The translations under genes and the position numbers were made by a program. Below the pieces are notes generated by a model that did no database searches, had not been told where the DNA came from, and was given only the letters and a program-made list of their open reading frames with translations. Below are positions 24,193 to 35,608 of a DNA stretch of 64,000 nt, piece by piece; position 1 is the first letter of the stretch; each line of letters begins with the position of its first letter. The stretch comes from Cryptomeria japonica (lineage: Eukaryota; Streptophyta; Pinopsida; Cupressales; Cupressaceae), in NCBI RefSeq assembly GCF_030272615.1, contig NC_081412.1:668797852-668861851 (forward strand). The letters are read 5' to 3'.

Positions 24193-25058
24193 TGTAATGT
24201 TCTAGACCTGTACTGTGCCAAAAGGCTGAATTACCGTACGGTGGAAGGGACACTCGTACGGTAGCTGGGTGGCCTTACGGTAGGAGAGGAAGGAGAGTCA
24301 TATGGTGTAAGTGCCGTATGGTGGAGTAATGGAGGGCGTACGGTGTAAGGGCCGTACGGTGATGTCAAGCAGGCCGTACGGTGGATTTCAAGAGGGTCGT
24401 ACGATGGTGAGGAAGGTGTACGGTGGGGCCAAAGGAGGCCGTACAGTGGTGAGGAAGGTGTACGGTGGGGCCAAAGAAGGCCATACGGTGGTGAGAAAGG
24501 TGTATGGTGGGGCCAGAGAAGGCCGTACGGTGGTGAGAAAGGAGGGTGGTAGTACAGTGTGAGGCTATGAAGGTGCAGTGGTACGGTGAGCTTCAGCAGT
24601 TGTGTGGTGATCTTTCGGAGTAATGGATTCCGAATATTAGGAGTTCTCCATATGCATGTAAACCAGATTAACAGATACGCAACTGGAGAAAGTGAACAAT
24701 GATAAAATTCAAGATTTGCCAGATCTGGAACGAGTACAAAGACAGAATAGGGTGAGAGGTGAACCTCACCGAAACTGCAAATACCAAATAGGGAGGATCT
24801 TTCACCTCCGAAATGGCGGATAACAGAACTCCAATAGGAATTCGCACAATAGAGAAAAGATACCAAAAATTCCCATACCTACAACTATGATAGACTCGGC
24901 CATAAATATGGGCTCCGGGAAACTTCCCAAAGGGTTACAAACGGGCCGACACAAACATAACTTAACTAATAAAATAAAAAAGGGGCCCGACAGATTTTAT
25001 TATTAAATTTAGGGCCATACAATAATTAATATTATTTAATTATATTGGGGACATTACA
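24193..25058 (-). repeat. 5' LTR of the short gypsy element
   Basis: 866 bp, the same length as its partner, with scattered base changes only. The same 42-bp minisatellite lies at about 24212-24585, and the same 211-codon minus-strand frame is open (24866-24231). The internal edge at 24192/24193 lacks the TGGTATCAGAGC primer site present in the larger relative. Confidence 0.88.
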
Positions 25059-27900
25059 CAAACCTTTGCCTGTCATGTCCCTTTTTGTTTAAATTTGGAT
25101 TTTAGCAAATAATAACCCATTTTATGTCTCTATGGGTTAATCAGAAAAGTATAGAAAATAGAAGAATTTATTTAATATTTATTATTGTTCGTTCAATTCC
25201 AATAACAAAGGGACAAATAAATATTAAATAGCATGCCCCTTCAGTTCTACAAGTGAAAAGTAAATTACACGCAAAATAAGGTTTCGGAAAATGTGTCTTT
25301 TGGATGAAAAATTCAAAAAGCAAATGAAAGGTTTTTGGGGGCAACTCAACAATTGGCAACTCAATAGTCATGTATCCCAATGGACGATGGATTTTGGATG
25401 GTTATAAATATGTTTGTTTGGGTCATTTGGAAGGATGTTGATTATTATGATATTATCTCTTCTCTCATTTTTGCAAATTTGCAAACAAATTCTTTAATGG
25501 ACGAAAACCTGTTGAAGGAGAAGGCTTGTAGATGAAAACCCATGAGCTTTGGGTGATTAGAGAATGGAAATCCTTTGATTGCAAAGGGCATTCTCATCCA
25601 AAGATTGCATTTGATCTTAAGAAAATTAGTAAATCATTTGTCATTTCTTTTCAAGATTTAGTGGCTCTTTAGGTGTTGTTTTCAGTGATTTTCAGGCATA
25701 GTTGTGTGGATTTTTGGTTGTGTTGAGTATTATGGATGTGCTAGAGCAATATATTGTTGTTATTATAGTTGTGATAAGATTCATATGCTGCTATTTTCAT
25801 TTGGATCTCAAACAGTATCAGTTTGTGGCATTTTGAGTTAATTGAATGTACCAGATTTGTCATATTTTGTGATTTTGGTGTAGAATTTTGGTGTTCAAAT
25901 CTTAGGTCTGATTATTTGTTGTTGAATATCAGAACATTCATTTCTTTGGTGTTCCATGAAGTTTCATTTGGTTTTGTATTCTTTCAATGAAGTTTCCTGC
26001 AAATTGGGTAATCTAGTTTGGCATAATTTTATGGTTTTGTGGGAGATTTTCGAGTATGAAGCTATAGCTTTGTTGCTGTTGTAACATGAAAAGCAAGTGC
26101 CAAGAGATGGAATGGATCTAGATGATTTAGATATTCATTATTGGATTTCTTTCACCATGTACATTCATGAATCCATTCTTGTCAATTTGACATTTTTCTA
26201 ACCTTGAAGCATAATACAATGCACAATCCAGTGTTCATTTTGTGCATTATGATAACTCTTATATCGGATGTTCCATTATGCAGTGAATGAGGATAAACTT
26301 TGAACTTAGCCTTCAGGATCTTTTTATTTCTAATTATGTCATCTGCATTTATATTAAATTTTGATGTGCGATAGGCATGATGGAAGAGGAAGAGGCAAAC
26401 CTAGTCCCGCATCATTTGTTGTCCTGGCAAAAAATACTTAGGGCTGCATTCTAGGAATATTCTCAAAACTTCTGATTAGATCTTAGAGTATGGTAAAATA
26501 TTCTCAAAACTTCTGATTAGATCTTAGAGTATGGTAAAAATCAGCATCAAATACAATCTCTAGCCATAAATCATAGAAGAGTTATATTTTCTAGAACCAA
26601 CCAATTCCTTAGAGTGCATTTTCCTAGACTAAACATTAGCAATAAATCATTTGGAAACTTGATTAAAAACGGAAATATAATTCAAAGTGCAAATTTGTTA
26701 GAAATAACATTTAAAGTTTAAATGAATGAATTGACGTTTTTTTGAAAACTACCATTATTATGTGAAGAAAAAAATTTAAACCATAGTTGTATCATCAGAT
26801 GGGGACTGCTACTAGTATTGGAGACGGGGACAGAAATTGGCACACCATTATAAAAAAAAAATTGAAGACAGGTGCTTGGAGATGTCAAACGTTATATATA
26901 TAATATGAATTTAAAACTTTAAAGAATGTAAAATTGAAATGCTTTAAAATTAAAAAATTAAAATTTGGAAGTATTGAAATAGATGACAACAAAAGAAAAG
27001 ATTAAATATGTTGATATTTGATAATTGTCACCACGATATAAAATTAATAATTTTAAACCATAATAACCTAAAGATTAAAAACAACGATTGGAGGGGAATA
27101 TTGCTATTTTAAAACATGGTATGTGGTCCCTCAAAGATGACTATATTTTCAACCAATTGATAAAAATTCAATGTAATTGTATGCATATGTCTTAAGCTTT
27201 ATTATTATTTTTCTTCATACTATTACTTCTATGGGATTTTATAAGAATTTTTTCTGCTACAAACAAACTTATACATATTATGCCAAAAATAAAAAAAATT
27301 ATAAATCTATGGTTTATTTCTTTAATTCTTTTAGCTTTCGTCAACCACATCTCGGGACTTTAAAACAAAAACATGTGTAATTTATAAGATATATCTTAGA
27401 AACTTTTATAGGAAATTTCCCAATATTCAAGGAATGCTTCTAGGAGACATATAGAGATGAAAGGAAACTCCATATGAAGTCTCCTGATTTTTCGAGACAT
27501 CATCATAAGAGTCTCTGAGATTGGATGCATTTCCAAGACTAGAACATGTTTTCAAGACATGAGATGAGTACCAAGGGCCAAGGTAAAAGTGTTTAAGAAA
27601 ATTTTAACAACCGCCCTTTGGTCACTACTAATTTTTTTAATCTTTAAATTTAATTTGCAACAACTTTAAACTTAATCAACCCCTCTTGTCGTGATGACTC
27701 AATGTCACCACGTATATGCTTACTCTTGGAGGTGGCGAGTTCTCGATGTCAGGGCATTCCTAGACCTAGACCTAAGTCTCAAGGGTTAATTCCAAATGAC
27801 CTTGCAAATGTATACCCTTGTGGGAAATCAGAGGTTTCATAGTTTGCCCACTTATATCAGTGGTCATATCATTCCATAATCCCCCAATTCCCATAGCGAG
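25059..27900. other. Spacer with one 41-bp tandem duplication
   Basis: No gene was recognised. An exact or near-exact 41-bp duplication occupies 26458-26498 and 26499-26539 (TATTCTCAAAACTTCTGATT and following). The frame at 27177-27380 shows no motif. From about 27600 the sequence becomes the host into which the 28005-39827 and 41181-54112 elements inserted. Confidence 0.5.
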
Positions 27901-27904
27901 TGAC

Positions 27905-28004
27905 TTGAGCATACATCACCTATACATAAGGTGACTAGCTCATACGCATCACATATACATAGTGACTAGCTCTAGCATATGTCACATATACACAGTGACT
28001 AGCT
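27905..28004 (+). repeat. Short minisatellite cut by the gypsy insertion
   Basis: About three copies of a 31-33 bp unit, of the type CATATGTCACATATACACAG plus TGACTAGCT, run up to 28004. A further copy (TAGCTCCAGCATAAGTCACA and following) lies immediately after the element at 39828. The element therefore landed inside this array. Confidence 0.65.
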
Positions 28005-28598
28005 TGTAATGTTCTCTGATCGTACTGGTGGAGGAAGCAAGGGTGTACGGTGGTGCGGTCGTACGGTGGTGAGGAGGGAGTGTAACCGTACGGTGAGGGG
28101 GGGTACGGTGGACTTCAACTTGTGAAGGGGTTAATCTCCCGCAAGTGTATTGAGTGATGAATTCGGAATATTAGGAATCCTTTATGCATGTAAATCAGAT
28201 TAACAAATACGCAATTGGAGAAGTAACAATGATGAAATTCAAGATTTGCTAGATCCGGAACAAGAACACTGAACAAAATAGGGTGGGGTGAATCCCACCG
28301 AAACTGCAAATACCAAATAGGGAGGGTCTTTCACCTCCAAAATGGCGGAAACCAGAACTCCAACAGGAATTTGCACAAGAGAGAAAAATATCAAAATTTG
28401 CATACCTACAACAATGACTAACACGGCCATATATATGGGCTCCGGGAAACTTCCCGAAGGGTTACAAACGGGCTGACACGACCAACCAAAACATGCCTAA
28501 TCTAATTAAATAAAAGGGCCCGAAAGATTTGTTATTAAATTTGGGGCCTTACAATAAAGTAATTAGATTTATTATTTAATTATATCGGGGACATCACA
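28005..28598 (-). repeat. 3' LTR (594 bp), contracted minisatellite
   Basis: Matches 39093-39827 except that the GTACGGT array is reduced to about five copies (28045-28115), making this LTR 141 bp shorter. A TATA-like CATATATATGG on the minus strand lies at about 28428-28436. The pol stop codon (28572-28574) lies inside this LTR. Confidence 0.9.
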
Positions 28599-31500
28599 GT
28601 CCTCCCAGGCCAAAAATTGCTTGCCCTCAAGCAATTGCTGACTTGGATGCTCCAGAATTTGCTCGCCTTCCCAGGTGGCATCCTCGATGGGTAGATTCTT
28701 CCAACGTACAAGGAACTCCTTGACTGTGCGTGTTCTCAACCTCTTTTCTTTGACATCGATGATCTCCGCCGACTCTAGAATTAGTTTCCCTTCTTCGTTG
28801 ATGGGTGGCAAATCCTTGGACACTGTGACGCGCTGCCCGACGACCTTCTTTAGACATGACACGTGAAAAACATTGTGAATCCGACTCCCCCCAGGAAGCT
28901 CCAACTCGTAGGCAACTTCACCCACTCTCCGAACCACCCTGTAGGGTCCATAGAAATGCGGCTTCAACTTCTCCTTACCACTTGTCTTCAAGGAGGATTG
29001 TCTGTGTGGTTGAAGTCGAAGGTAAACCAGATCACCAACCTCAAAATTCCGCTCAATCAGGTGTCGGTCAGCATACATCTTTTGCTGGTTCTGATCCCTT
29101 TGCAGGTTGTCTTTGAGAGATGTCAGGATGTCTAAACTCTCTTGAAGCCAATCTTTGGCCATCGGTGCACGACTGTCTCCCAATGCCAGGTCAACAAATG
29201 AAGAAGGTTCATAACTGTACAGTGCTTTGAAAGGTGGCATGCCTATCGACATGTGATAAGTGGTGTTGTAATAGTGTTCACCCAAATGTAGCCAGCGAAC
29301 CCAAGCCTTCTGTTGAGCTGAGACGTAGTTCTTGAGATAACCCTCCAGCCATTTGTTCACAATCTCGGTTTGCCCGTCTGTCTGTGGATGGTAGCTCGTG
29401 CTGGGGGACAACTCGGTTCCTGCCAACCGAAATAACTCCATCCAGAAGGTACTCATAAAACGGCTATCCCTGTCATTGACTATGTTTCGTGATAAATGAT
29501 GTAGGCAGAACACCTCACGGAAGAACAACTCGGCCACTTGAACTGCTTGATATCCTGTGGGGATGGCAAAAAAATGTGCATACTTGGTCAATGGGTCAAC
29601 TATGACAAAAATGCAATCCTTTCCTTGCACTTTGGGGAGTCCAGTAATGAAATCCATCGAGATGCTATCCCATTTCTGGTCGGGAATTGGCAGTGGTTGC
29701 AGCAGTCCGGCCGATAGGTTATGCTTAGATTTGTTCTGCTGACAGGTGGAGCATTCCCACACATACTGCAGGACGTCGTTCTTAAGCCCCTTCCAGGAAA
29801 ACCTTTCACGGATCTGTCTGTAGGTTTTCAAGTATCCCAGGTGTCCAGCCAAGGGAGAGTCGTGCAATTCCTTCATAATCTTTTCCTTCATCTTGGATTC
29901 GGGTACCAGATAAATTTTGTCCTTGTAATAAATGATGTCGTCAACCACCTTGTATCGGTCATCCTGCACTTGACCATCCATCAGTTCGCAGGCAAAAGTG
30001 TTCTCGGAGTATTCAATCAACAGGTATTCCTTCCAGTCCGCCGAAATCTGAGATAAAGAACATATGGCAGGCCTTCTTGACAGGGCATCAACGACCACAT
30101 TATTCTTTCTCTTCACATATTCAATGTCGAAATCAAATGCCTGGACTTTGCTCACCCATTTCTGTCGTCGTTCATTCAGATCTCTCTGCTCCAAGAAGTA
30201 TCACAAGCTGTTGTGGTCTGTCTGCACAACAAACTTTGCTCCAACAAGGTACTGCCGAAACTTCGTCAGTGCGTGTATGATGGCGAGCATCTCCTTGTCG
30301 TAGATGGAATACAACTGCTCAACTCCCGAGAGCTTCCGACTCTCGAACGCAATGGGGTGACGGTCTTGCATCAACACTGCTCCAATGCCTTCCTCCAAGG
30401 CATCGCACTCCAGGATGAAAGGGAGAGTGAAGTCTGGTAGTGCTAGAACCAGACACGTACTCATAACTTCTTTTAATTTGTCGAAGGTCTGTTGCGCTTG
30501 CGCATTCCAACGGAAAGATCCTTTCTTTGTCAGATCTGTCAGTGGTACTCCAAGTTGTGAAAATCCTTTCACAAACCTTCTATAATAACTACACAAACCA
30601 AAAAATCCACACAGCTTCGAGAGAGTCTTGGGTGGAGGCCAATCCAAAATGGCCTGAATCTTCTCTTGTTGAACTTTTACCCCCTGGGCGCTGATGACGT
30701 GACCCAAGTACAGGACCTCGGTCATTCCAAATTCACATTTGGACCTTTTGGCATACAGTGATTGTGATTCCATAATCCCCAATACTTCATCCAAATGCCC
30801 CACATGTTCCTCCCAGGTCTTGTTGTAGATGAGTATGTCATCGAAGAATACCAATAGGAACTTATCCAGTTGCTTGTTGAAGATGTGGTTCATGCATGAC
30901 TGAAAAGTGGCTGGAGCATTGGTTAATCCAAACGGCATGACCAAGAACTCACAGTGTCTGTAACTCATAGTGTCTGTAATGGCAACGAAAGGCTGTCTTT
31001 TCCACATCTTGCTCCCTCATACGGATCTGATGGTAGCCGGAGCAAAGATCAATCTTGGAGAAATAGATTGTGCCATGTAGTTCGTCCAGTAGCTCATCGA
31101 TCCTGGGAATGGGGTACCTATTCTTGATAGTCTTCTTGTTCAGTGCACGATAGTCGACACACATTCTGAGAGTTTCGTCCTTCTTCTTCACCAGTACCAT
31201 CGAGGATGCAAAGGGGCTAGAACTGGGCCGGATCCATCCTTCGAGGAGTTCTTGGATCTTTTTCTCTATCTCATCTTTGAACTTCTTCGGATGGCGATAG
31301 GGTGTGGTGATAACGGGTTTTGCTCCTTCCTCCAACTCGATGGTGTGCTCAAACCCTCGGTGTGGGGGTATACCAGGTGGAATATCAGCGAAGACCAAAC
31401 TATGCTAATCCAGAACCGACTGAAGTTCCTCATCCTGGTAGTAAGTTGGTTTCTTTTTCACAGGTTTTGTAGAGATCAAGCAATGTGCTGCCCAGACTAC

Positions 31501-31980
31501 TTCATCATGTTTGAAGATGGCTTCCATCCTTTTGGCGGAAATCTCCCTCGGGCCGCCATTCGACATTCCCCTGAGAACCACCTTCTTGACATCCACCTCG
31601 AATGAGAACTCCATCCTTTTGAAGCTTTGCGTGTACTGGTCGAGGGTCTCCATCCATTGAATGCCCAATATGACATCCGTGTCATCGAGATCTACAACAA
31701 AGAAATCGTCGGTCACCGTGTAATTTCCCATGGTGATACTCAGTTGCGGAACCAGGTGAGTGCATGATAGGAGATTGCCTCTTGCCAACTTGACATCGAA
31801 CCCTTCATGCTCCTTTGTACACAAACCCCTTCGAGTGGCGAGTGATGAGTTTATGAAGATGAGCGAGGCCCCACTGTTGCGCATAACAAGAACTCGTTGC
31901 CCTTGGAGTGTACCACGTACTCTAAATACACTGCATCTTGGGGTACCCGCCAGTGTGGCAATAACGCCCCCCCTCCGTAC
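28572..31980 (-). pseudogene. pol: protease, RT, RNase H, integrase, chromodomain (broken)
   Basis: Minus strand. Protease (31980-31405): the active-site phrase is VMRNSGASLIF, so the usual Asp is Asn. TAG follows at 31405-31407. [16 protein letters not shown] and FFDDILIYN (catalytic DD kept); a 16-bp duplication (30948-30963 and 30964-30979) shifts the frame before FLVMPFGLTNAP. RNase H: ECDALEEGIGAVL, YDKEMLAI and TDHNSL, then TGA at 30201-30203. Integrase: the H..H...CSTC zinc site, DFITGLPK, NDRDSRF and a TDGQTEIVN glutamate are all present. The chromodomain (about 28800-28640) has EFLVRWKNLPIEDATWE. The 540-codon integrase block (28572-30194) is fully open. The domain order and the chromodomain mark a chromovirus-type Ty3/gypsy element. 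Confidence 0.93.
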
Positions 31981-32139
31981 TGTTGTGCGTATTGCACACC
32001 CATCCCCGTCTTGGACAAGGACCCCTAGTTTGTGCCTTTCTGTCCTTGTGGAAGAGGAAGGGGATATGAAGGGTCAAGTGCCGCTAAAACCAAATTCGGC
32101 CTCTAGGGCCATATTGCAAACTTCAAACTCCCCAATTCT

Positions 32140-33080
32140 CGCAAAGTCGCCTAAATGTGAAGAAAGATTTAAAAGCCTGCAAAGACATTGAAATGCCGAT
32201 TTTCGCCAAATGGGGGTTAAAAGTTAAAAATATCATAAGTTTGAAAAAGGTCACAAACCCCCAAAATTCGCCAACAATGGATAAATTGCAAAGGTTTTCA
32301 AAAGACTCTATTTCGCCGAAGTTCGCATTAAGGGCGAAATTTTATAAAAGTTTGCAAAGAGACGTTATACCCCCCGAAGTTCGTGATGTATGGAAAAGAA
32401 AATCACGAAAGTTTTTAAGGTTTGCAAAAAAGCTCCATACAATCCCAAAATTCGCATACAACAGAGAAAAATGTCAGTTTATAAAGTTTGCGTAAGTGTC
32501 AAAATCACCGAAGTTTGAACTAAGGCAAAATCGTGAGTTTTAAAGTTGAAAAAGAGACCTCAAACGCTGAAGTTTGGCATCCATAGGAAGATCGCGGAGT
32601 TTTAAAGTTTGCATAAACCTCTCAATCACCGAAGTTCGGCATCCATAAGGAAATCGCGAAAAGGTTAAATCCTTGCAAAAGACCCTATTTCGCCGAAGTT
32701 TGCATAAAGTCTAAAATCGCCAAAGTTTTAACCAAGTAAGTCACGGAGTTTAAGTTTGAAAAAGATCCGAAAGTCCCGAAGTTTGGCAACAGTGCGATTT
32801 ATTATAAAGTCTAAAACGCCGAACTTCGACCCAAAGCAAAGTAAATCGCGAAGGAGTATGAAGGCTTGCGGAGATGCAAAACCCCATTTTCGGCAACACC
32901 ATAGTTAAAGCCTTGCAAAAAGCTCTCAAAACCCAAAGTTCGCAACCTGGAGGAAAATCACGAAAGGTTAAAGGTTTGCGAAATGGTGCATTTCGTTGAA
33001 GTTTGATAAATGAGGAAAATCGCGAAATATAAACCCTGCGAAAAGCTTTAAACACCCTATTTTCGGTGACATAGTAAAAC
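32140..33080 (+). repeat. Degenerate array of TTCGCCGAAGTTCGC motifs, about 60-bp period
   Basis: About 15 copies of a core such as CGCCGAAGTTCGCAT or CGAAGTTTGGCATCC. Anchors lie near 32202, 32267, 32316, 32374, 32445, 32508, 32567, 32629, 32693, 32776 and 32819, mostly 56-65 bp apart, with a second core (AAATCGCGAA, TTTGCAAAA) between them. Cores are better kept than spacers. Confidence 0.65.
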
Positions 33081-33125
33081 GAAGAAGTTTGAAGGTTGGT
33101 TGAAGGAGAGCAAATCGCCCAATTT
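32940..33125 (+). repeat. Direct repeat, copy A (186 bp)
   Basis: From CGCAACCTGGAGGAAAAT to GGAGAGCAAATCGCC. It is closely repeated at 34676-34862. The pair brackets about 1.55 kb that includes the 322-codon frame. Confidence 0.85.
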
Positions 33126-34064
33126 GGACCGCTGGAAGATCTAGAGGAGAGCATTGCCAGCAAAGTGTGGAGTGCCTACCTCACTGCAGATGAATACAGA
33201 AGATCGCAAAATCAATACAACACCACACCTTTTGACGATGTTAAGTTGGAGCTATCAAGTGCTGAGCAAGATGAACCAGTCAATCAGACCAAGGCAGCAG
33301 ATGAATTTATTATCCTTGCAATTGATGAGGACAGTGTTCAAGAGGATGATCCAGTGAGCTCCATAGATCAACCCGACACTGAGGGGCAATTTGCAGTAGG
33401 CTCGCTAATAGACGATGCAGTCCAAGAGTCCGTCAAGGATGTTTTTGGGGGCCAATCAATCGAACGGTCCCTGTTGTTTGAGGACGTACTGATAGAAGTT
33501 CATAAGGCCGCATTGTTCACACAATATGAAGATGCACCAGCAGATGATGCACCCCTCTTTCCTGAGTTCGAGTTCGGTTTCAAGACTGGTTTTCAGCCTG
33601 CGCAACCTAATGTGGAATGTGATGCTGATTTGCATACACCAAGCGCTATCGAGATGCTGCACCACCAATGGCGACCTCCTGATACAACAGTTGAAGCCTT
33701 CTCGCCGCACAATCCACCGTACAATACTCCGCATGACTCAGAAACTTGCCAGGTTGTTTCTTTCCCTCCTGCTGTTAATTCTGAAAATTTTCCGTTTAAT
33801 TTTGAATATTTTGGGAAAACAACTTGTAAATGGATTAACCACGAACCTAATGAACTCCCTCAATTAATAATTCTATCTGATGTCCTGGTTAAACCTGAGA
33901 GTGGCCAACTGAAAGTTTTCTTTTTAGAATATAGAGACAAACAGGCCAAACTGAGAACTGTTCCCACTGCCTTTTTACTGCTGCACATACTGAAAAATCA
34001 TCCTGGGTCGGGAACGCATGCATGCACCCCGCATTTTGTACAGTCAGTTTCTCCTTGTACATAG
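33096..34064 (+). CDS. Acidic 322-codon frame of unknown function in copy 1
   Basis: An open frame follows a TGA just upstream and has no ATG until about codon 190 (IEMLHHQW), so a normal start is lacking. It would need splicing or an upstream exon, or it is a remnant. The product is acidic in its first 200 residues (runs such as AIDEDSVQEDDP and QYEDAPADDAP) and more neutral and hydrophobic at the C-terminus (FLLLHILKNHPG). It shows no protease, RT, integrase or transposase motif. Its composition differs from the surrounding array, and it is bracketed by a 187-bp direct repeat, so it may have been carried in as a unit. Function unknown. Confidence 0.45.
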   Translation: MVEGEQIAQFGPLEDLEESIASKVWSAYLTADEYRRSQNQYNTTPFDDVKLELSSAEQDEPVNQTKAADEFIILAIDEDSVQEDDPVSSIDQPDTEGQFAVGSLIDDAVQESVKDVFGGQSIERSLLFEDVLIEVHKAALFTQYEDAPADDAPLFPEFEFGFKTGFQPAQPNVECDADLHTPSAIEMLHHQWRPPDTTVEAFSPHNPPYNTPHDSETCQVVSFPPAVNSENFPFNFEYFGKTTCKWINHEPNELPQLIILSDVLVKPESGQLKVFFLEYRDKQAKLRTVPTAFLLLHILKNHPGSGTHACTPHFVQSVSPCT

Positions 34065-34675
34065 TTTGGGTTTTTATTTTCTGTTTTTGTTCGTTTTCTG
34101 TTTTTTAGCTTAGATTTCTTGTTTTTGGCTTTAGTTTAGTTTGCTTTCCGTAGTGTAGGTGTCCTTTCGGAAGGGGTTGTCTCCCTGTCAGTTTTTGAAG
34201 GGGTTTGTTTGCTTTTCCCAGCACTAGTGTACGAAGTCGGAAAGTTTTTTTGGCTCATTTCTTGGAAGCTGACTTTGGTAGAGCACCTAATTGACGGTTG
34301 CCCCCGTAGTCAGCTCATTTGGTTTAAGGCTTAGTCATTCTAAAAATTTAGTTGCTTAATGCGTTTTGTCACCAACGTCATGATCACTGCACTTTTTAAC
34401 GCTTAAAATCGCTTAAGTCTCTCGTTTTGTCAAAGGGAGGTCTTTGCAAGTGAAAAATCTGAAGCTCTACTTCAGCGACCACTGTAACGCTCAATCCCAC
34501 GTAAGCTTCACTGCTTACCAACCAAGGTGAAAAAGTGAAAATAAAAGAGAAAAATCAAAAGAAAAGAAATTGAAAAGCAAAGAAATATTAAAATGCTTGG
34601 CTTTGGGAATGCAGACACCTTTGTCGATTTTCAATGAGAATTTATTGGAAATAGAAATGTTAAAGGAAAATTGGT

Positions 34676-34862
34676 TCGCAACCTGGAGGAAAATTGTGAA
34701 AAGGTTAAAGGTTTGCGAAATGTGGTGCATTTCGCCAAAGTTTGATAAATGAGGAAAATCGCGAAATATAAACCCTGCAAAAAGCTTTAAACACCCTATT
34801 TTCGGCGACATAGTAAAACAAAGAAGTTTGAAGGTTGGTTGAAGGAGAGCAAATCGCCTAAG
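34676..34862 (+). repeat. Direct repeat, copy B (187 bp), followed by a further motif array
   Basis: Partner of 32940-33125 with a few changes. After it, 34862-35215 continues with the same GCGAA/GAAGTTCG-type cores (AGCCGAAGTTCGGC, GGCCGAAATT, TCGCCAGTCAGCC). Confidence 0.8.
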
Positions 34863-35383
34863 TTCGATGCCTAAGGGTTAAACGCAGAAGTTAAAAGTCT
34901 GAAGAACCATCCAAAACCCCCATATTTGTCGATTTTCGGGAGATAAAGGAAAACTTTTAAAAATAGAAAGGCGTTAAGTTACCAAGTTTGCAAAAACGTG
35001 TCTTGAGCCGAAGTTCGGCAAATAGAAGCAAAAGGTAAAATCGTTGAAACCAAGTTTGCAAAGTGGCTTTTAGCCCAAAAATGCCAATGTAGAAAGGGGC
35101 GTTAAAACTTGATATTTTCAAAACCAACTTGTAGGCCGAAATTGAACAATAGGGCAAAATCACTTTTTCGCCAGTCAGCCAAGAAGCTTTAGTGGATTCA
35201 GATCGCCCAAACACATCAAGACCAAGGATTAGATTTCACGTTCGAAGAGAAAACGACATTTCAAGATACATCTCACAATGAACTTCTCGGGCCAGACGAC
35301 GTTAAAATTTAATATTTGTTAAGTTAAATTATTTAATTTTTCAAATTGATTTATTAAAATGAAATTGATCGTTTGCAGGTCAC

Positions 35384-35590
35384 ATGACGTCATCGCAGAA
35401 AACCAAGAGCCAGGCACTGAAAGCTGGAAAAGAAAAGGATGTAGGAACGCGTTGCAAGAGCGCGAGATCTGAACCGGGCATTGGGAAGCATGCCGCTGGA
35501 GGACAAGCTGAAGTTCACCACCAAAGATTGAAGAACACTTCGGATACTACAAAGCATGCGTTCTTAGGAAAAGTACACAGCTGGATTTAA
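35384..35590 (+). CDS. Short ORF at the position of the large ORF in copy 2
   Basis: ATG-started, 68 codons, preceded by a pyrimidine/AT tract and TTTGCAG|GTCAC, which looks like a 3' splice site. The 44255-51784 copy has the same arrangement (TTGTGTAG|GTGTTACG before its ATG). The product is basic (MTSSQKTKSQALKAGKEK) and ends just before the LTR-like block at 35609. I read it as the stump of an internally deleted large ORF. The alternative is a chance frame; there is no domain to decide. Confidence 0.4.
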   Translation: MTSSQKTKSQALKAGKEKDVGTRCKSARSEPGIGKHAAGGQAEVHHQRLKNTSDTTKHAFLGKVHSWI

Positions 35591-35608
35591 TTCCAGAAGT
35601 TCAGTTTC

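Larger units (their letters stand above)
22468..25058 (-). mobile_element. Short Ty3/gypsy element with two 866-bp LTRs
   Basis: Two near-identical LTRs (22468-23333 and 24193-25058) start TGTAATGTTC and end GACATTACA, and enclose only 859 bp. Flanking bases are CAAAT and CAAAC, a 4-of-5 match, so this is a genuine insertion with one base changed since. Minus orientation is set by the integrase remnant and by similarity to the 28005-39827 element. Primer site, gag, protease, RT and RNase H are missing. The sequence goes straight from the 5' LTR (24193) into the zinc-binding part of integrase. It is a deletion derivative that could move only with proteins supplied by relatives. Confidence 0.9.

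Noticed and set aside
28856..30585. Plus-strand ORFs of 60-111 codons
   Set aside because: They are antisense to the gypsy pol gene, whose protein is clearly recognisable.
31916..31920. CGTAC here as the left target duplication of the nested element, which would start the element at 31921
   Set aside because: The minus-strand pol frame continues through 31921-31980 with a normal protease lead-in (VIATLAGTPRCSVF), and a second CGTAC at 31976-31980 directly precedes the TGTTGTG end. The boundary is 31981.
33456..33734. Minus-strand ORF of 92 codons and the overlapping plus-strand 113-codon frame (33526-33867)
   Set aside because: Both overlap the longer 322-codon frame and have no features of their own.
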